A stretch of 64,000 bases of DNA from Acidobacteriota bacterium (GCA_016716905.1 JADJUS010000022.1:248001-312000); one strand, 5' to 3'. Positions 6,600-16,206 are shown, counted from the first letter of the stretch. Numbers and translations are program-made. Notes: a model not told the origin generated them from the sequence alone.

Positions 6600-9203
6600 T
6601 CAGTCTGCGCGCAATGCGTCCTGCGGCCGAATCCGCAGGGCACGGCGCAAGGGGACCCACGTGGCCACCAGGCCGGCCGCCATCAGCACGCCCATGACCA
6701 GCGGAAGCGTCCACGCTCCTCCATCACCGAGTCGCGAAACGAGGAGCGACCGGCCTTCGAGCGAGGCCAACGCCAGCGCGGCCCCGATGACACCCCCTGC
6801 GCCGATTTGCGCGGCAGCACGCCCACCAATCGCGGTGATGACCTGGCCGGATCGGGCGCCGAGCGCCGTGCGAATGCCAATCTCACGAGTGCGACGAGAC
6901 ACGATGAGCGACATCATCGAATACACGCCGGCCAGGGCGAGCACGAGCGTCACCACGCCCAGCCCCACCAGCACCGTTGAGAAGTTGGCGAAGAACGCGC
7001 GGTCGTCCAGGTTCACATCCTCGAGGCGCTCCGCGCGGTACGGTACGAGGTCGGGGTCTCGCTCCCTGAGCGCGCGTCGCACCGGCTCGCTATAGCGGAG
7101 CGGCTCCCCTTTCACGCGCATCGCGAGAAACACGACGTTGGTGTCCACCGTCAGCGGCACGTAGTAGCCGCCGCTGAGCGCGGGATCGCCGACGCTCAAG
7201 CCGAGGTCAGGCACCACGCCAACCACTTCACGCCACGGTCCCGCAGCGTTGTCGGTCACCACGCGGAAGCGGCGACCCAGGGGGGCGCCACCAAACGCGT
7301 CGCGGGCAAACGGCTCATTCACGATGGCGACCGGAGGGGCGCCCGGGCGGCCGTCGTTCTCAGCAAATGATCGACCCGCGCGTACCGACGTCCCAAGCGC
7401 GTCAAAGAACGATGCTGACACCGCGGCCGATGGCGCCAGCATGGCCGGGACAGTCCTCGTACCGGGAAGCGCTTCAACCTCGACGAGGCTCAGTGATGGA
7501 CTGTGGCGTGGCAACGCGGTGGCCGCACCCACACTGATCACGCCGGGAACCAGGGCGACAATTCGCTCAACATCACCGGCCGTGAGGGGCGCACGGCGCG
7601 ATCCATCCGCAGCCGCGCGCACGGCGTTGACGCCAACGCCCATCGTCAACACATTGGCCGGCAGGTCGAGCTGCACGTCGGTGTAATCGCGAAAGGCCTG
7701 GGCCACAACGAGCGCACCGTGCAACATCACCACCGAGACGGCGATTTGCGACACGACGATGGCGCCCGAGAGCCGGCCGAATTTCACGTCGCTGGACCTG
7801 CCGTCACCGGCCTGGAGTCCCTGCAGCACGTCTCGTCGCGTGGCCTTCATCGCCGGCCAGGCGCCGGCAATCGCCGACGCCAACAGCGTCACGGCTGCGA
7901 CGAGGCCCGCCGTGACCGGCCCTCCCGCAAAGTCCACCCAGTACGGGATTTCATCCATCGTGTTGAACCGGCGAAGCACGACTTGCGCACTGAGGCTGCC
8001 GACCAGGGCGGCAATCGTGCCCAGCACCAGCACCTCGGTCATCACCTGGGCCACGAGCCTCGCCCGCGACGCACCCAACGCCGCCCGCAGCGCGAACTCC
8101 CTCGAGCGGGCAAACGAGCGCGCCAGAATGAGATTGCCGACATTCGCTGCGATCACGATCAGGACCGCGCAGACGGCGATGACGATGACAGTGGCCAGCA
8201 CTGGCGCGATCTCGCCCAGGTCTGTGTACGAGCGTGCTTCCAGACTCACCGTTTCATTGCCGCGCAGCGGACGTACCTGTGACGACACACCATTCAGCTG
8301 CGTCGTCAACTGCTCCATGGATGACCCAGGCACGCGCACGCCAAACAGGCGGGCATCACCGTCGGGCACCGCGTCGCCGTGCTGAAAGCGCTCATCGAGG
8401 GGAAGCCACACATCAGGGGAATTCGGAAAGCCGAATGCGGACGGCATCACGCCCACCACCGTATGTGCAGTCCCCGCGACATCAATCGTCGCGCCAACGG
8501 CAGGTGCACCGTTCAACGTCCGGCGCCAGACGGCTTCAGACAGGAGCGCGACACGCGGTGCCCCGGGAACCGCGTCTTGAGACGTCAGGAGCCGACCGGA
8601 CAACGGTGCGGCCGCGAGGAAGGCAAACGATGAGGGTGTCATCGCGGTCAGTGAGAGCTCTTCAACAGACCCGGTGGGCAGCGCCACACTCTCGCGCCCT
8701 CCCGTGGCCGCCCCCACGTGGGCAAGAGACGGCAACGACGTCAGCCGCGCGTAGCTTGCAGCCTCCAGTCGCACCGGAGTGCGATCACGTTGGGCCAGCG
8801 CTTCAATGCGCACGAACCTGTCGCCGCCGTCGAACGGCAACTGGCTGAACAGCATGGCCTCCATGGTGGCGAATCCCACAGTGGCGAGGCCGATGCCCAC
8901 GGCCAACGCAACGATGGTCGTCACCGCAGTGAGCGGTTGGCGCACCAGCAGGCGCACGCCAAGACGCAGATCCGCAAACGTCACGAAATACTGCGGCGGC
9001 CGGCCGGGCGAAGGCGCCAGGCGATGCCAGACAAACGCCGCGGCGATGATCGCCGCATCAACAAGGGATCGGCACCATGCCGCTGTTGCGCCCGAGGTCC
9101 GGCGGGCACGGTGCGCCTCTTCCAGATCCCCGAGGGCATCCTCACGCCTCGAACTCGGGGCCGCCAACCGAATGAGGAGGCGTGCCAGCAGAGGCGCCTT
9201 CAT
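6600..9203 (-). CDS. ADOP family duplicated orphan MacB/FtsX permease
   Basis: The product has 867 residues. A short N-terminal extension (LLARLLIRLAAPSSRREDALGDLEEAH) and one early membrane helix are followed by two repeats of a MacB-like periplasmic domain and FtsX-type permease helices (FREFALRAALGASRARLVAQ-type coupling segment, and TREIGIRTALGARSGQVI in the second half). This is the Acidobacterial duplicated orphan permease layout. No ATP-binding partner is encoded nearby, as is typical. Such proteins are thought to export or sense envelope-active compounds, but the substrate is unknown. The ATG at 9203 overlaps the TGA of the upstream padR-like gene (ATGA), so the two are translationally coupled. 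Confidence 0.9.
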   Translation of the reverse strand: MKAPLLARLLIRLAAPSSRREDALGDLEEAHRARRTSGATAAWCRSLVDAAIIAAAFVWHRLAPSPGRPPQYFVTFADLRLGVRLLVRQPLTAVTTIVALAVGIGLATVGFATMEAMLFSQLPFDGGDRFVRIEALAQRDRTPVRLEAASYARLTSLPSLAHVGAATGGRESVALPTGSVEELSLTAMTPSSFAFLAAAPLSGRLLTSQDAVPGAPRVALLSEAVWRRTLNGAPAVGATIDVAGTAHTVVGVMPSAFGFPNSPDVWLPLDERFQHGDAVPDGDARLFGVRVPGSSMEQLTTQLNGVSSQVRPLRGNETVSLEARSYTDLGEIAPVLATVIVIAVCAVLIVIAANVGNLILARSFARSREFALRAALGASRARLVAQVMTEVLVLGTIAALVGSLSAQVVLRRFNTMDEIPYWVDFAGGPVTAGLVAAVTLLASAIAGAWPAMKATRRDVLQGLQAGDGRSSDVKFGRLSGAIVVSQIAVSVVMLHGALVVAQAFRDYTDVQLDLPANVLTMGVGVNAVRAAADGSRRAPLTAGDVERIVALVPGVISVGAATALPRHSPSLSLVEVEALPGTRTVPAMLAPSAAVSASFFDALGTSVRAGRSFAENDGRPGAPPVAIVNEPFARDAFGGAPLGRRFRVVTDNAAGPWREVVGVVPDLGLSVGDPALSGGYYVPLTVDTNVVFLAMRVKGEPLRYSEPVRRALRERDPDLVPYRAERLEDVNLDDRAFFANFSTVLVGLGVVTLVLALAGVYSMMSLIVSRRTREIGIRTALGARSGQVITAIGGRAAAQIGAGGVIGAALALASLEGRSLLVSRLGDGGAWTLPLVMGVLMAAGLVATWVPLRRALRIRPQDALRAD

Positions 9204-9532
9204 CGCTGCTCCAGCTGCGAGGCGAGTCCGGTCCACATGCGCTGGAATGCCTGGCGGGACTCGCGTACCGCCACCTTGCCGGCCGGCTGCACCTGAACCA
9301 GGCGCCGCGCCTTTCCGCCGCGCTCGGGAAGCGACTCGCCGAGGCGTGTGGTGATCAGCCCCTTTTCTTCGAGTCGCTGCAGGGTCACGTAAACGGCCGC
9401 GCGGTGTATCTCGCGACCGGTGCGTTCACGAATCGCGTCCACGATGGCGACGGCGTAGGCCTTGTCCTCCCCCAATCGCATGCAGGCCAGCAGCACCAGC
9501 AGCTCAAACTCGCCCAGACCGTCCTTGCCCAT
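9200..9532 (-). CDS. PadR family transcriptional regulator of the ADOP permease
   Basis: The product has 110 residues, the usual size for a short PadR repressor: a winged helix-turn-helix with little C-terminal dimer domain. GEFELLVLLACMRLGEDKAY and YVTLQRLEEKGLITTRLGES match the PadR N-terminal signature and recognition wing. A GGGAGG ribosome-binding site precedes the ATG. It is the first gene of a two-gene unit with the permease and has a palindromic operator just upstream (9560-9574), which indicates autorepression. The inducing ligand is not known. Confidence 0.92.
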   Translation of the reverse strand: MGKDGLGEFELLVLLACMRLGEDKAYAVAIVDAIRERTGREIHRAAVYVTLQRLEEKGLITTRLGESLPERGGKARRLVQVQPAGKVAVRESRQAFQRMWTGLASQLEQR

Positions 9533-9559
9533 GAAGACGCCTCCCGCCTGCGTAGAAAG

Positions 9560-9574
9560 GTGACAATGTCACCA
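9560..9574 (-). promoter_or_regulatory. Palindromic operator GGTGACAATGTCACC and -10 box of padR-ADOP
   Basis: A perfect 7+1+7 palindrome lies 28 bases upstream of the padR start. On the minus strand the AT-rich TATTAT (9575-9580) immediately precedes it and can serve as a -10 box, so a bound dimer would cover the transcription start. GTGAC-N3-GTCAC half-sites fit known PadR operator style. Assignment to this PadR is inferred from position. Confidence 0.65.
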
Positions 9575-9599
9575 TAATACGCCCGCGCCGGGGAAAGGT

Positions 9600-12083
9600 T
9601 CACCCACTCGGCGACGAGTGGCGCGTCATGAGTGTGGCCACTTCCATGACGGCGGGCTCACGAAGCAGTCCCTGCAGCGAATCGGCCACCGTGACGCACT
9701 CTACCGGCCCTGCAACAAACCTCTGCCAGCCCAGGAGCGGTGCCGGGTACCGGCCTGCGCGCGGATCGGTCGGCGCGACGATGAGGACACGCCCGCGATA
9801 GGCGCGGGACTGATAGGCGCGGACGGACGCGCGGTTGGCCATGGCCTGCGCAGCGTCTTCACGACGGTCGCGCTGGAGCCGCGCATAACGCTGCCGGACA
9901 TACGTGGCTGGCGACGAGCTCCGCAGTAGATTGCGTACGTGAAAGCCCGCCCGACGGAATGCGTGGGTCAGACGAATCCAGGCGCGCCTCTGGACAGACT
10001 GATCACGCATCCATTGAGGATGGAAGCTCTCGATCAATGTCAGATGTGATGCCGGCTGTCCCTCGTCAGCCAGTTGGCAGGCCATCTCGTAGGCAACGAA
10101 TCCACCGAAACAGTGGCCCATGAGGTGATACGGCCCCGTCGGCTGGTGCGCTTTGAGCGCTTGGAGATACCGGGTGGCCAGCGACTCGATACTGAACTCC
10201 CCTCCAACGGGCGGCTCGAACGCGAGCATCGGCCGGTCGAGGTGTTGCGCCAGGCCGGCGAATTCAAGCAGCAGCCCGCCATGGCCGGCCACACAGTAGA
10301 GTGGCGGCTGCGACCCGTCGCTCCTGAGGGGTATCAACCCGGGAGTGATTCGTGGCACGCCTGCTCGTGCAATCCCCCCGATGGCGTCAGCCATTCCGGC
10401 AATCGTCGGAGTCGTGCGGAATGTCACGAACGGGATCTGAATACCGAACCGGCCGGTGACACGCACCGCCACCTCGGCTGCGGCCAGCGAGTCGCCTCCG
10501 AGCGACGCGAACTCGTCGTGGACGCCGAATGCCGGCGCGCGCAGCACGTCGGACCAGATCTCGTGCAGCGCGGTTTCCACGTCGCTGCGCGGGGGTGTGG
10601 CCGCGATCCCTGCCCGCTTGTCCTCTATCGCACCAACCCCAAGGGCGGCCGCCAGGCCGATTCGCTGGATCTTGCCCGTCGACCCTCTGGGCACCTCGCT
10701 GACGATTCGGACGATGCGGGGGACTTTGAAATCAGAGAGGCGCGCGGCCGCAAATTCGATCACATCGTTCGTGGTCAGCGTGGCGCCGGCCCGGGCGACC
10801 ACGGCCACGCCAACATCCTCACCCAGGCGCGCGTGTGGCACGGCGAAGGCCACGGCCTGTTGAATGTCGGGATGTTCAAGCAGCGCCTCGTCGATCTCCC
10901 GTGGCGCAATCTTCTCGCCGCCACGATTGATCAACTCCTTGATGCGGCCCGTCAGGAAGAGGTATCCGTCTTCGTCGATGTAGCCCTGATCTCCGGTACG
11001 AAACCAACCGTCGTCCGAAAACGCGGCCGCGTTGGCCTCGGGGTTTGAGGCGTACCCCGCAGTGACGTTCCTTCCGCGAATCTGAACTTCGCCCCCAGCA
11101 ATCCTGATCTCCGGCCCGGCTGCCTTCCCCACCGAACCCGGCTTGCGAATGGCCGGCGGCACCGGATTCGACGCCATCTGGTGCGCGGCTTCCGTCATGC
11201 CGTACGACTCAAGCACCGGCACACCAAAGGCCTGCTCAAGCGCGGCCATGACGGATGGAGGCAAAGCAGCCGAGGAAGACCGGATGAAGCGAAGACGATG
11301 TCGTGGCCCGGTGCACCGCGCCAGGATGGCCTGATGCATCGTGGGGACCGCCGTGTACCAGGTCGCCTGACGATGCTCGAGCCAATCGAAGAACGGCTGC
11401 ATCTGGAGACCGGGCGCACAGACCACCGCGGCCCCGGCCGAGAGTGACGACAACACGGCGCCGACGAGTCCGTGAATATGAAACAGCGGCATCACATTCA
11501 GGCACCGGTCGGCCGGTGTGAGATGCAGTGTGGCCGCAATGTTCCGGGCCGACGTGCAGAGATTGCGCTGCGTCAGCGGCACGAGCTTGGGCCGGGCCGT
11601 GGTGCCCGACGTGTGCAGCAGCAGGGCCACATCTTCGGGATGTGGCGCACCATCCGCAGACGCCGGACGACTTTCGGGCGTCTCAGCCGAGAGAGTCCCA
11701 GAGGCCGGGTCAAGCGTCAGTACATCGATACCGAGACGGCGGGCGATGCCGGTGGCCGGTGTACTGAGGCCGGCGGTCACTAACAAGGCCCCCGGCCGAA
11801 GGTCGTTCAGATAGAACTCGAGTTCGCGTGCCGAGTACGCCGGGTTCAGAGGCGCTGACGCCGAGGCCGCGGCGACAGTGAGAAACGCGACCGCCGCTTC
11901 CGGTCCGTTCGCGGTGAGCATGGCCACGCGATCCGCGACGCCAAGTCCACGACGGCGCAGGAAAGCGCGATTGTGGACGCCGAGCGAGGCGAGTCCGGCG
12001 TAAGTCACTGCCTGCCCATCCACCGAACAGAGCGCCGTCGCAGTGGGAACGGGGTGCTCAAACAGTTCGGTGAGGAGATCCAT
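9600..12083 (-). CDS. AMP-forming acyl synthetase-carrier protein-thioesterase fusion
   Basis: The product has 827 residues in three domains. The adenylation domain (about 20-505) has LLLHTSGTTARPKLVPLTQ, VMPLFHIHGLVGAVLSSL, TWYTAVPTMHQAIL, YGMTEAAHQMASNP, TGRIKELINRGGEKI and TGKIQR. From family memory these runs resemble oxalyl-CoA synthetase (AAE3/Pcs60) more than amino-acid-activating NRPS domains. A phosphopantetheine carrier domain follows, with LGGDSL (Ser532). The alpha/beta thioesterase domain (about 615-820) has GHCFGG, where the usual Ser nucleophile is Cys658 (codon TGT at 10112-10110). It likely activates a small acid, holds it as a thioester and releases or transfers it. The substrate is unknown. 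I chose ATG 12083 because longer forms overlap the divergent operon. Confidence 0.85.
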   Translation of the reverse strand: MDLLTELFEHPVPTATALCSVDGQAVTYAGLASLGVHNRAFLRRRGLGVADRVAMLTANGPEAAVAFLTVAAASASAPLNPAYSARELEFYLNDLRPGALLVTAGLSTPATGIARRLGIDVLTLDPASGTLSAETPESRPASADGAPHPEDVALLLHTSGTTARPKLVPLTQRNLCTSARNIAATLHLTPADRCLNVMPLFHIHGLVGAVLSSLSAGAAVVCAPGLQMQPFFDWLEHRQATWYTAVPTMHQAILARCTGPRHRLRFIRSSSAALPPSVMAALEQAFGVPVLESYGMTEAAHQMASNPVPPAIRKPGSVGKAAGPEIRIAGGEVQIRGRNVTAGYASNPEANAAAFSDDGWFRTGDQGYIDEDGYLFLTGRIKELINRGGEKIAPREIDEALLEHPDIQQAVAFAVPHARLGEDVGVAVVARAGATLTTNDVIEFAAARLSDFKVPRIVRIVSEVPRGSTGKIQRIGLAAALGVGAIEDKRAGIAATPPRSDVETALHEIWSDVLRAPAFGVHDEFASLGGDSLAAAEVAVRVTGRFGIQIPFVTFRTTPTIAGMADAIGGIARAGVPRITPGLIPLRSDGSQPPLYCVAGHGGLLLEFAGLAQHLDRPMLAFEPPVGGEFSIESLATRYLQALKAHQPTGPYHLMGHCFGGFVAYEMACQLADEGQPASHLTLIESFHPQWMRDQSVQRRAWIRLTHAFRRAGFHVRNLLRSSSPATYVRQRYARLQRDRREDAAQAMANRASVRAYQSRAYRGRVLIVAPTDPRAGRYPAPLLGWQRFVAGPVECVTVADSLQGLLREPAVMEVATLMTRHSSPSG

Positions 12084-12115
12084 GGTCGTTTGGATGCAAG
12101 TTGAGGATACCCTGA

Positions 12116-13162
12116 GTGCGCACCGACATGAGGCAGGCACTTCGGCACTTCCCTGCAGATCTACTCCTCGCGGCGCGCCGTGTATTTGCGCGCGAGTTCG
12201 TCCAGGTTGAACGGATCTCGCCGGCGCTCGATCGCATTGTCGCTCCAGGGACCGTGCCCGAAAGAATCGCGGAGGGCTTCGGTTATACCGAAGGACCTGT
12301 CTGGATGCCCGAAGGTCACCTGCTGTTTGGCGATCTGCCGCACAACGTGATCCGTCGATGGACGCCGCCAGGCCGCGTGGAGGTGATTCGCCTGAGGAGC
12401 GGATACGCCGATGCCGATATTCCGCCCGGCCGCGCCATGGGGTCCAACGGTATGACACGAGACGCGGAGGGCCGGCTGACGATTTGTGAGCCCGGCAATC
12501 GGCGGGTGACCCGGCTCGAACCCGACGGCCGCCTGACGATTCTCGCGGATCGATTCGAAGGCAAACGCCTGAACAGTCCCAATGATCTGGTCTACCGGTC
12601 CGATGGCTCGTTGTATTTCACCGATCCACCTCATGGCCTGTTGCACGAGGACCGGGACCAGCTGAAGGAACTGCCCTTCAACGGCGTCTATCGGTATGCC
12701 GACGGGCGCCTTCAGGTGCTCAGCACAGACCTGCGGCGGCCAAACGGCATCGCGTTCTCGCCCGGCGAGGAGTACCTCTATGTCTCAAATTCCGACCCTC
12801 GCAGAAAAATCTGGATGCGCTACGACGTGCGCCCGGACGGGTCGATCACCAACGGCCGTGTTTTCCTGGATCTGAACGCTCGCTATGGCCAGCCGCCCGA
12901 TGGCCTCAAGGTTGACCAGGAAGGCCACGTGTACTGCACCTGTCCCGGCGGTCTCTGCGTGGTGAGCCCGCAAGGGGTAGTGCTCGGTTTTATCCGCACC
13001 AAATACGAGCCGTCCAATTGTGCCTGGGGCGATGATGGCCGCACGCTGTACATGACCGCGGTGCGATGCCTCTATAGAATCCGCCTGCAAATTCCCGGCG
13101 CCCCGTGGCCGTCCATCCCGCGTGTTATTCTCCACGACCAGAGGAACGACGAGACTTGGTAA
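12116..13162 (+). CDS. SMP-30 / gluconolactonase-like beta-propeller
   Basis: The product has 348 residues of a six-bladed propeller of the SMP-30/gluconolactonase/LRE-like group. Metal-ligand regions are visible: Glu in GYTEGPVWMPEG, Asn in LNSPNDLVYRSDGSLYFTDP, and the RRPNGIAFSPGEEYLYVSNS stretch with its following Asp. Family members hydrolyse sugar lactones or related esters. No signal peptide is evident, so it is probably cytosolic. It heads the sugar operon and starts only 32 bases from the divergent adenylation-carrier-thioesterase gene. The start is GTG 12116 or ATG 12128. Its stop overlaps the next gene by 7 bases. Confidence 0.82.
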   Translation: MRTDMRQALRHFPADLLLAARRVFAREFVQVERISPALDRIVAPGTVPERIAEGFGYTEGPVWMPEGHLLFGDLPHNVIRRWTPPGRVEVIRLRSGYADADIPPGRAMGSNGMTRDAEGRLTICEPGNRRVTRLEPDGRLTILADRFEGKRLNSPNDLVYRSDGSLYFTDPPHGLLHEDRDQLKELPFNGVYRYADGRLQVLSTDLRRPNGIAFSPGEEYLYVSNSDPRRKIWMRYDVRPDGSITNGRVFLDLNARYGQPPDGLKVDQEGHVYCTCPGGLCVVSPQGVVLGFIRTKYEPSNCAWGDDGRTLYMTAVRCLYRIRLQIPGAPWPSIPRVILHDQRNDETW

Positions 13163-14109
13163 GCATCGGGTTGATTGGGTACGGGTACTGGGGACCCAAC
13201 CTTGCGCGAAATATTGGGGCGTCAAAAACGTGCCGGCTGGCCGCAATCGCCGACCCAGCTCCGCTGTGCCTCGCCGCGGCGGGTCGCACGCATCCCGGTG
13301 TCACTCTGCTGCCGAACGGCGGCGACCTCATCGCAGACCCATACATCGATGCGGTGGTTGTCGCCACACCAGCGCAGTCGCATTTCGAACTCGCGATGGC
13401 CGCGCTCCGCGCCGGGAAACATGTGCTGGTCGAGAAACCGCTCGCCAGAACCTCCGACCAGGCGCTGGCCCTCATTGAGGAAAGCCAGCGTCGGGGCCTC
13501 GTCCTGATGGTGGATCACACCTACGTGTTTTCGCCCGCCATCGGCAAAATCGCCGAGACCGTTCAATCCGGCGGACTGGGCGACCTCCAGCGATGGGACT
13601 CCGCGCGACTCAATCTGGGGTTGGTCCGCAACGACGTCAACGTGGTGTGGGACCTGGCGGCGCACGACTTCGGCATTCTCGACCACGTGCTGTCAGCGCC
13701 GCCGTCGGCACTAAGAGCTACTGGCGTAAGACCCGACGGGGCCGATGCCGAGCATCTGGCGGAGGTGACGCTCGACTTCCCCGGGGGTCTGATCGCGCAC
13801 ATCACCGTGAGCTGGATCTCTCCGATCAAAGTGCGCCGGACACTCATTACCGGCAGCCGCGGCACACTCGTGTACGACGATCAGCGGGCGGACGCGTTGA
13901 CGATACATGAGCGCGCCGTTCCTCTTGATGCGGCCGAGCCGCTGTCGCGTGCGATCGATCACTTTGCCGGCTGTGTCTCCAGGCACGAACGTCCGATGGT
14001 GGACGGCGAGGCGGGCCTGCGCGTGATCAGGCTGCTTGAAGCGGCAGACCAGTCACTGCGCCGCAGCGGTCAAGTCGTGAGTCTCGACGCAGATCGGGTC
14101 GTCGTGTGA
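13156..14109 (+). CDS. Gfo/Idh/MocA family sugar dehydrogenase (WbpB-like)
   Basis: The product has 317 residues. The N-terminal Rossmann motif is IGLIGYGYWGPNLARNIGA, followed by the family EKPL signature (GKHVLVEKPLARTSDQAL) and the catalytic-face segment VWDLAAHDFGILDHVL. In Pseudomonas-type pathways such enzymes oxidise a nucleotide sugar at C3, and the keto sugar is then aminated by a DegT enzyme, which is the next gene here. I prefer TTG 13156 because GAGGA lies 10 bases upstream. An ATG at 13105 would place 50 bases inside the preceding gene. The stop overlaps the next start (GTGTGA). Confidence 0.85.
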   Translation: MVSIGLIGYGYWGPNLARNIGASKTCRLAAIADPAPLCLAAAGRTHPGVTLLPNGGDLIADPYIDAVVVATPAQSHFELAMAALRAGKHVLVEKPLARTSDQALALIEESQRRGLVLMVDHTYVFSPAIGKIAETVQSGGLGDLQRWDSARLNLGLVRNDVNVVWDLAAHDFGILDHVLSAPPSALRATGVRPDGADAEHLAEVTLDFPGGLIAHITVSWISPIKVRRTLITGSRGTLVYDDQRADALTIHERAVPLDAAEPLSRAIDHFAGCVSRHERPMVDGEAGLRVIRLLEAADQSLRRSGQVVSLDADRVVV

Positions 14110-15221
14110 TCCCCCTCGTCAATCTCGCAAAACAAAACGAAGCCGTCCGATCCCGGATCGAACCGCTGCTCCATGACATCGCCCGGTCCGGCGAGTTTGT
14201 CCTGGGACCACATGTCGCCGCGTTCGAAGAGGCCTTCGCCGGCTATTGCGGTGGCCGGTTCGGCGTCGGCGTCAACTCCGGCACCAGCGCCCTTCACGTG
14301 GCCCTGCTCGCGGCCGGCGTGGGGCCGGGAGACGAGGTCATCACCACCGCCTTCACGTTCACGGCGACGGTGGCGGCCATCGGCTACACCGGCGCCAGAC
14401 CCGTCCTGGTGGACATCGATCCGGACACGTTCACCATCAGTCCCGACGCCATTGCCGAGGCCATCACCCCGAAAACCAAGGCCGTTGTGCCGGTGCACCT
14501 CTACGGCCATCCCGCCGATATGGACCCGATCCTCGAACTCGCGCGGCGTCACGGCCTCTTTGTAATTGAGGATGCCGCGCAGGCGCACGGCGCGACCTAC
14601 AAGGGCCGCCGTGTGGGCAGCCTCGGCGACGCAGGCTGTTTCAGCTTTTATCCCAGCAAGAATCTTGGCGCGTTTGGCGAGGCCGGCATGATGGTAACGA
14701 ACCACCCCGACTGGGCGAGCCGTGCCCGGTCCATGCGCAGTTGGGGCGGCGAGAACGCGGGCATGACAGGCGCGCCAGGATTCAACTACCGGATGGACGC
14801 GTTTCAAGGCGCCGTCCTCGGGATCAAACTCCCGCACCTCGATCACTGGAACAGGTCGCGGCAGGACGCGGCCGATCGTTATCGAGCGGTTGCCTCCGGC
14901 GGCACACTGCGTTTGCCCGTCATCAGGAGCTGGGCCACGCACGTGTTTCACATCTTTGCCGTCCGCGCATCCGATCGGGAGGCCGCGATGGCGGCGTTTC
15001 ATTCCTGCGGCATTGAGACGCGCGTCCACTATGCCACGCCGATCCACCTGATGAAGTCGTTTCGTGCGCTGGGCTACACGGAAGGCACGTTTCCTGAAGC
15101 GGAACAAGCGGCCCGCGAAGTGATTTCCATTCCTGTGCATCCTGAACTGGATGCCACCGACATCGCCACCATCTCGAACGCCCTGAAACTGGTCGCCCAT
15201 GGCACACCCATCCTCTCCTGA
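14106..15221 (+). CDS. DegT/DnrJ/EryC1/StrS sugar aminotransferase
   Basis: The product has 371 residues, normal for the family. VNSGTSALHVALLAAGVGPG binds the PLP phosphate, VIEDAAQAHGA provides the cofactor aspartate, and GCFSFYPSKNLGAFGEAG holds the PLP-binding lysine. It should transfer an amino group, usually from glutamate, to a nucleotide keto sugar such as the product of the adjacent Gfo/Idh/MocA enzyme. The pair is equivalent to WbpB/WbpE of 3-amino-sugar pathways, although the exact sugar is not determined. The GTG start at 14106 overlaps the upstream stop by 4 bases. Confidence 0.92.
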   Translation: MIPLVNLAKQNEAVRSRIEPLLHDIARSGEFVLGPHVAAFEEAFAGYCGGRFGVGVNSGTSALHVALLAAGVGPGDEVITTAFTFTATVAAIGYTGARPVLVDIDPDTFTISPDAIAEAITPKTKAVVPVHLYGHPADMDPILELARRHGLFVIEDAAQAHGATYKGRRVGSLGDAGCFSFYPSKNLGAFGEAGMMVTNHPDWASRARSMRSWGGENAGMTGAPGFNYRMDAFQGAVLGIKLPHLDHWNRSRQDAADRYRAVASGGTLRLPVIRSWATHVFHIFAVRASDREAAMAAFHSCGIETRVHYATPIHLMKSFRALGYTEGTFPEAEQAAREVISIPVHPELDATDIATISNALKLVAHGTPILS

Positions 15222-16206
15222 CGGAACATCCCTCGCAGGCTCCAGGGTCCTCATCACCGGGGGCGCCGGCTTGATCGGCTCACATGTCGCTGATCGGCTG
15301 GCCGCCGGGGGCGCGGGCGAGATTGTGATCTTCGACAACCTGAGCCGGGGCCGGCTCGAAAACCTCGCGCACGCGCGCGCCCAGGGCCACGTCTCACTGG
15401 TGCAGGGCGATATTCGGGACCGGGACGCGCTGGGCCGGGCCATGAAAGGGATCGACGTCGTCTTTCATCTGGCAGCGATCCGGCTGACGCAGTGTGCCGA
15501 GGAGCCACGGCTGGCGCTCGAGGTCATGGCCGACGGCACGTTCAACGTTTTGGAAGCCGCGGTGCGCGCGAAAGTCGCTCGTGTCGCGGCCGCATCGTCG
15601 GCGTCGATCTACGGGATGGCGGAACGGTTTCCTACCGCCGAGGATCACCACCCCTACAACAACACCACCATCTACGGGGCCACCAAAGTTTTTAATGAAG
15701 GACTGCTGGCCTCGTTTCGGGACATGTATGGGCTGAGCTACATCGCGCTGCGGCCCTTTAACGTGTACGGCCCACGGATGGACATCCATGGCGCGTACAC
15801 CGAAGTCCTCGTGCGCTGGATGGAACGAATTGCCGGCGGCAAGCCGCCGATCATTTTTGGTGACGGCAGCCAGTCCATGGACTTCATCTATGTGGAAGAT
15901 GTGGCCCGCGCGTTTGTGCTTGCCGCCACCAGTGACGCGGAGGGCGAGGTCTTCAACGTCGCCAGCGGAACGGAAACCACTCTGAAGGGTCTGGCTCAAG
16001 CCATGTTGCGCGTCATGGACTCGCACCTGGATATCGAATACGGCCCCGAGCGCAAACTGACCGCGATGCCGCGCCGCGTGGCGGACGTTCGCAAGGCGAA
16101 GTCTCACCTCGGGTTCGAAGCCGAGATCGGACTCGATGAAGGCTTGCGCCGCTTGCTGCTGTGGTGGCGTCAGGAACAAGAGCGCGCCGGGACGACCGTC
16201 GCATGA
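15199..16206 (+). CDS. NAD-dependent nucleotide-sugar epimerase/dehydratase (extended SDR)
   Basis: The product has 335 residues. VLITGGAGLIGSHVADRLAA is the NAD-binding glycine motif. AASSASIYGM supplies the catalytic Ser/Thr region and IYGATKVFNE gives a full YxxxK pair. ALRPFNVYGPRMD is typical of UDP-sugar epimerases and decarboxylases. It acts in the cytosol on a nucleotide sugar, but the reaction (4-epimerase, 4,6-dehydratase or decarboxylase) cannot be fixed. It overlaps the aminotransferase gene by 23 bases and the next gene by 4 bases (ATGA), so it is tightly coupled in the operon. Confidence 0.88.
   Translation: MAHPSSPDGTSLAGSRVLITGGAGLIGSHVADRLAAGGAGEIVIFDNLSRGRLENLAHARAQGHVSLVQGDIRDRDALGRAMKGIDVVFHLAAIRLTQCAEEPRLALEVMADGTFNVLEAAVRAKVARVAAASSASIYGMAERFPTAEDHHPYNNTTIYGATKVFNEGLLASFRDMYGLSYIALRPFNVYGPRMDIHGAYTEVLVRWMERIAGGKPPIIFGDGSQSMDFIYVEDVARAFVLAATSDAEGEVFNVASGTETTLKGLAQAMLRVMDSHLDIEYGPERKLTAMPRRVADVRKAKSHLGFEAEIGLDEGLRRLLLWWRQEQERAGTTVA

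Noticed and set aside
14070..15443. Minus-strand frame of 457 codons across the aminotransferase
   Set aside because: Antisense to two enzymes with intact active sites; no own motif.
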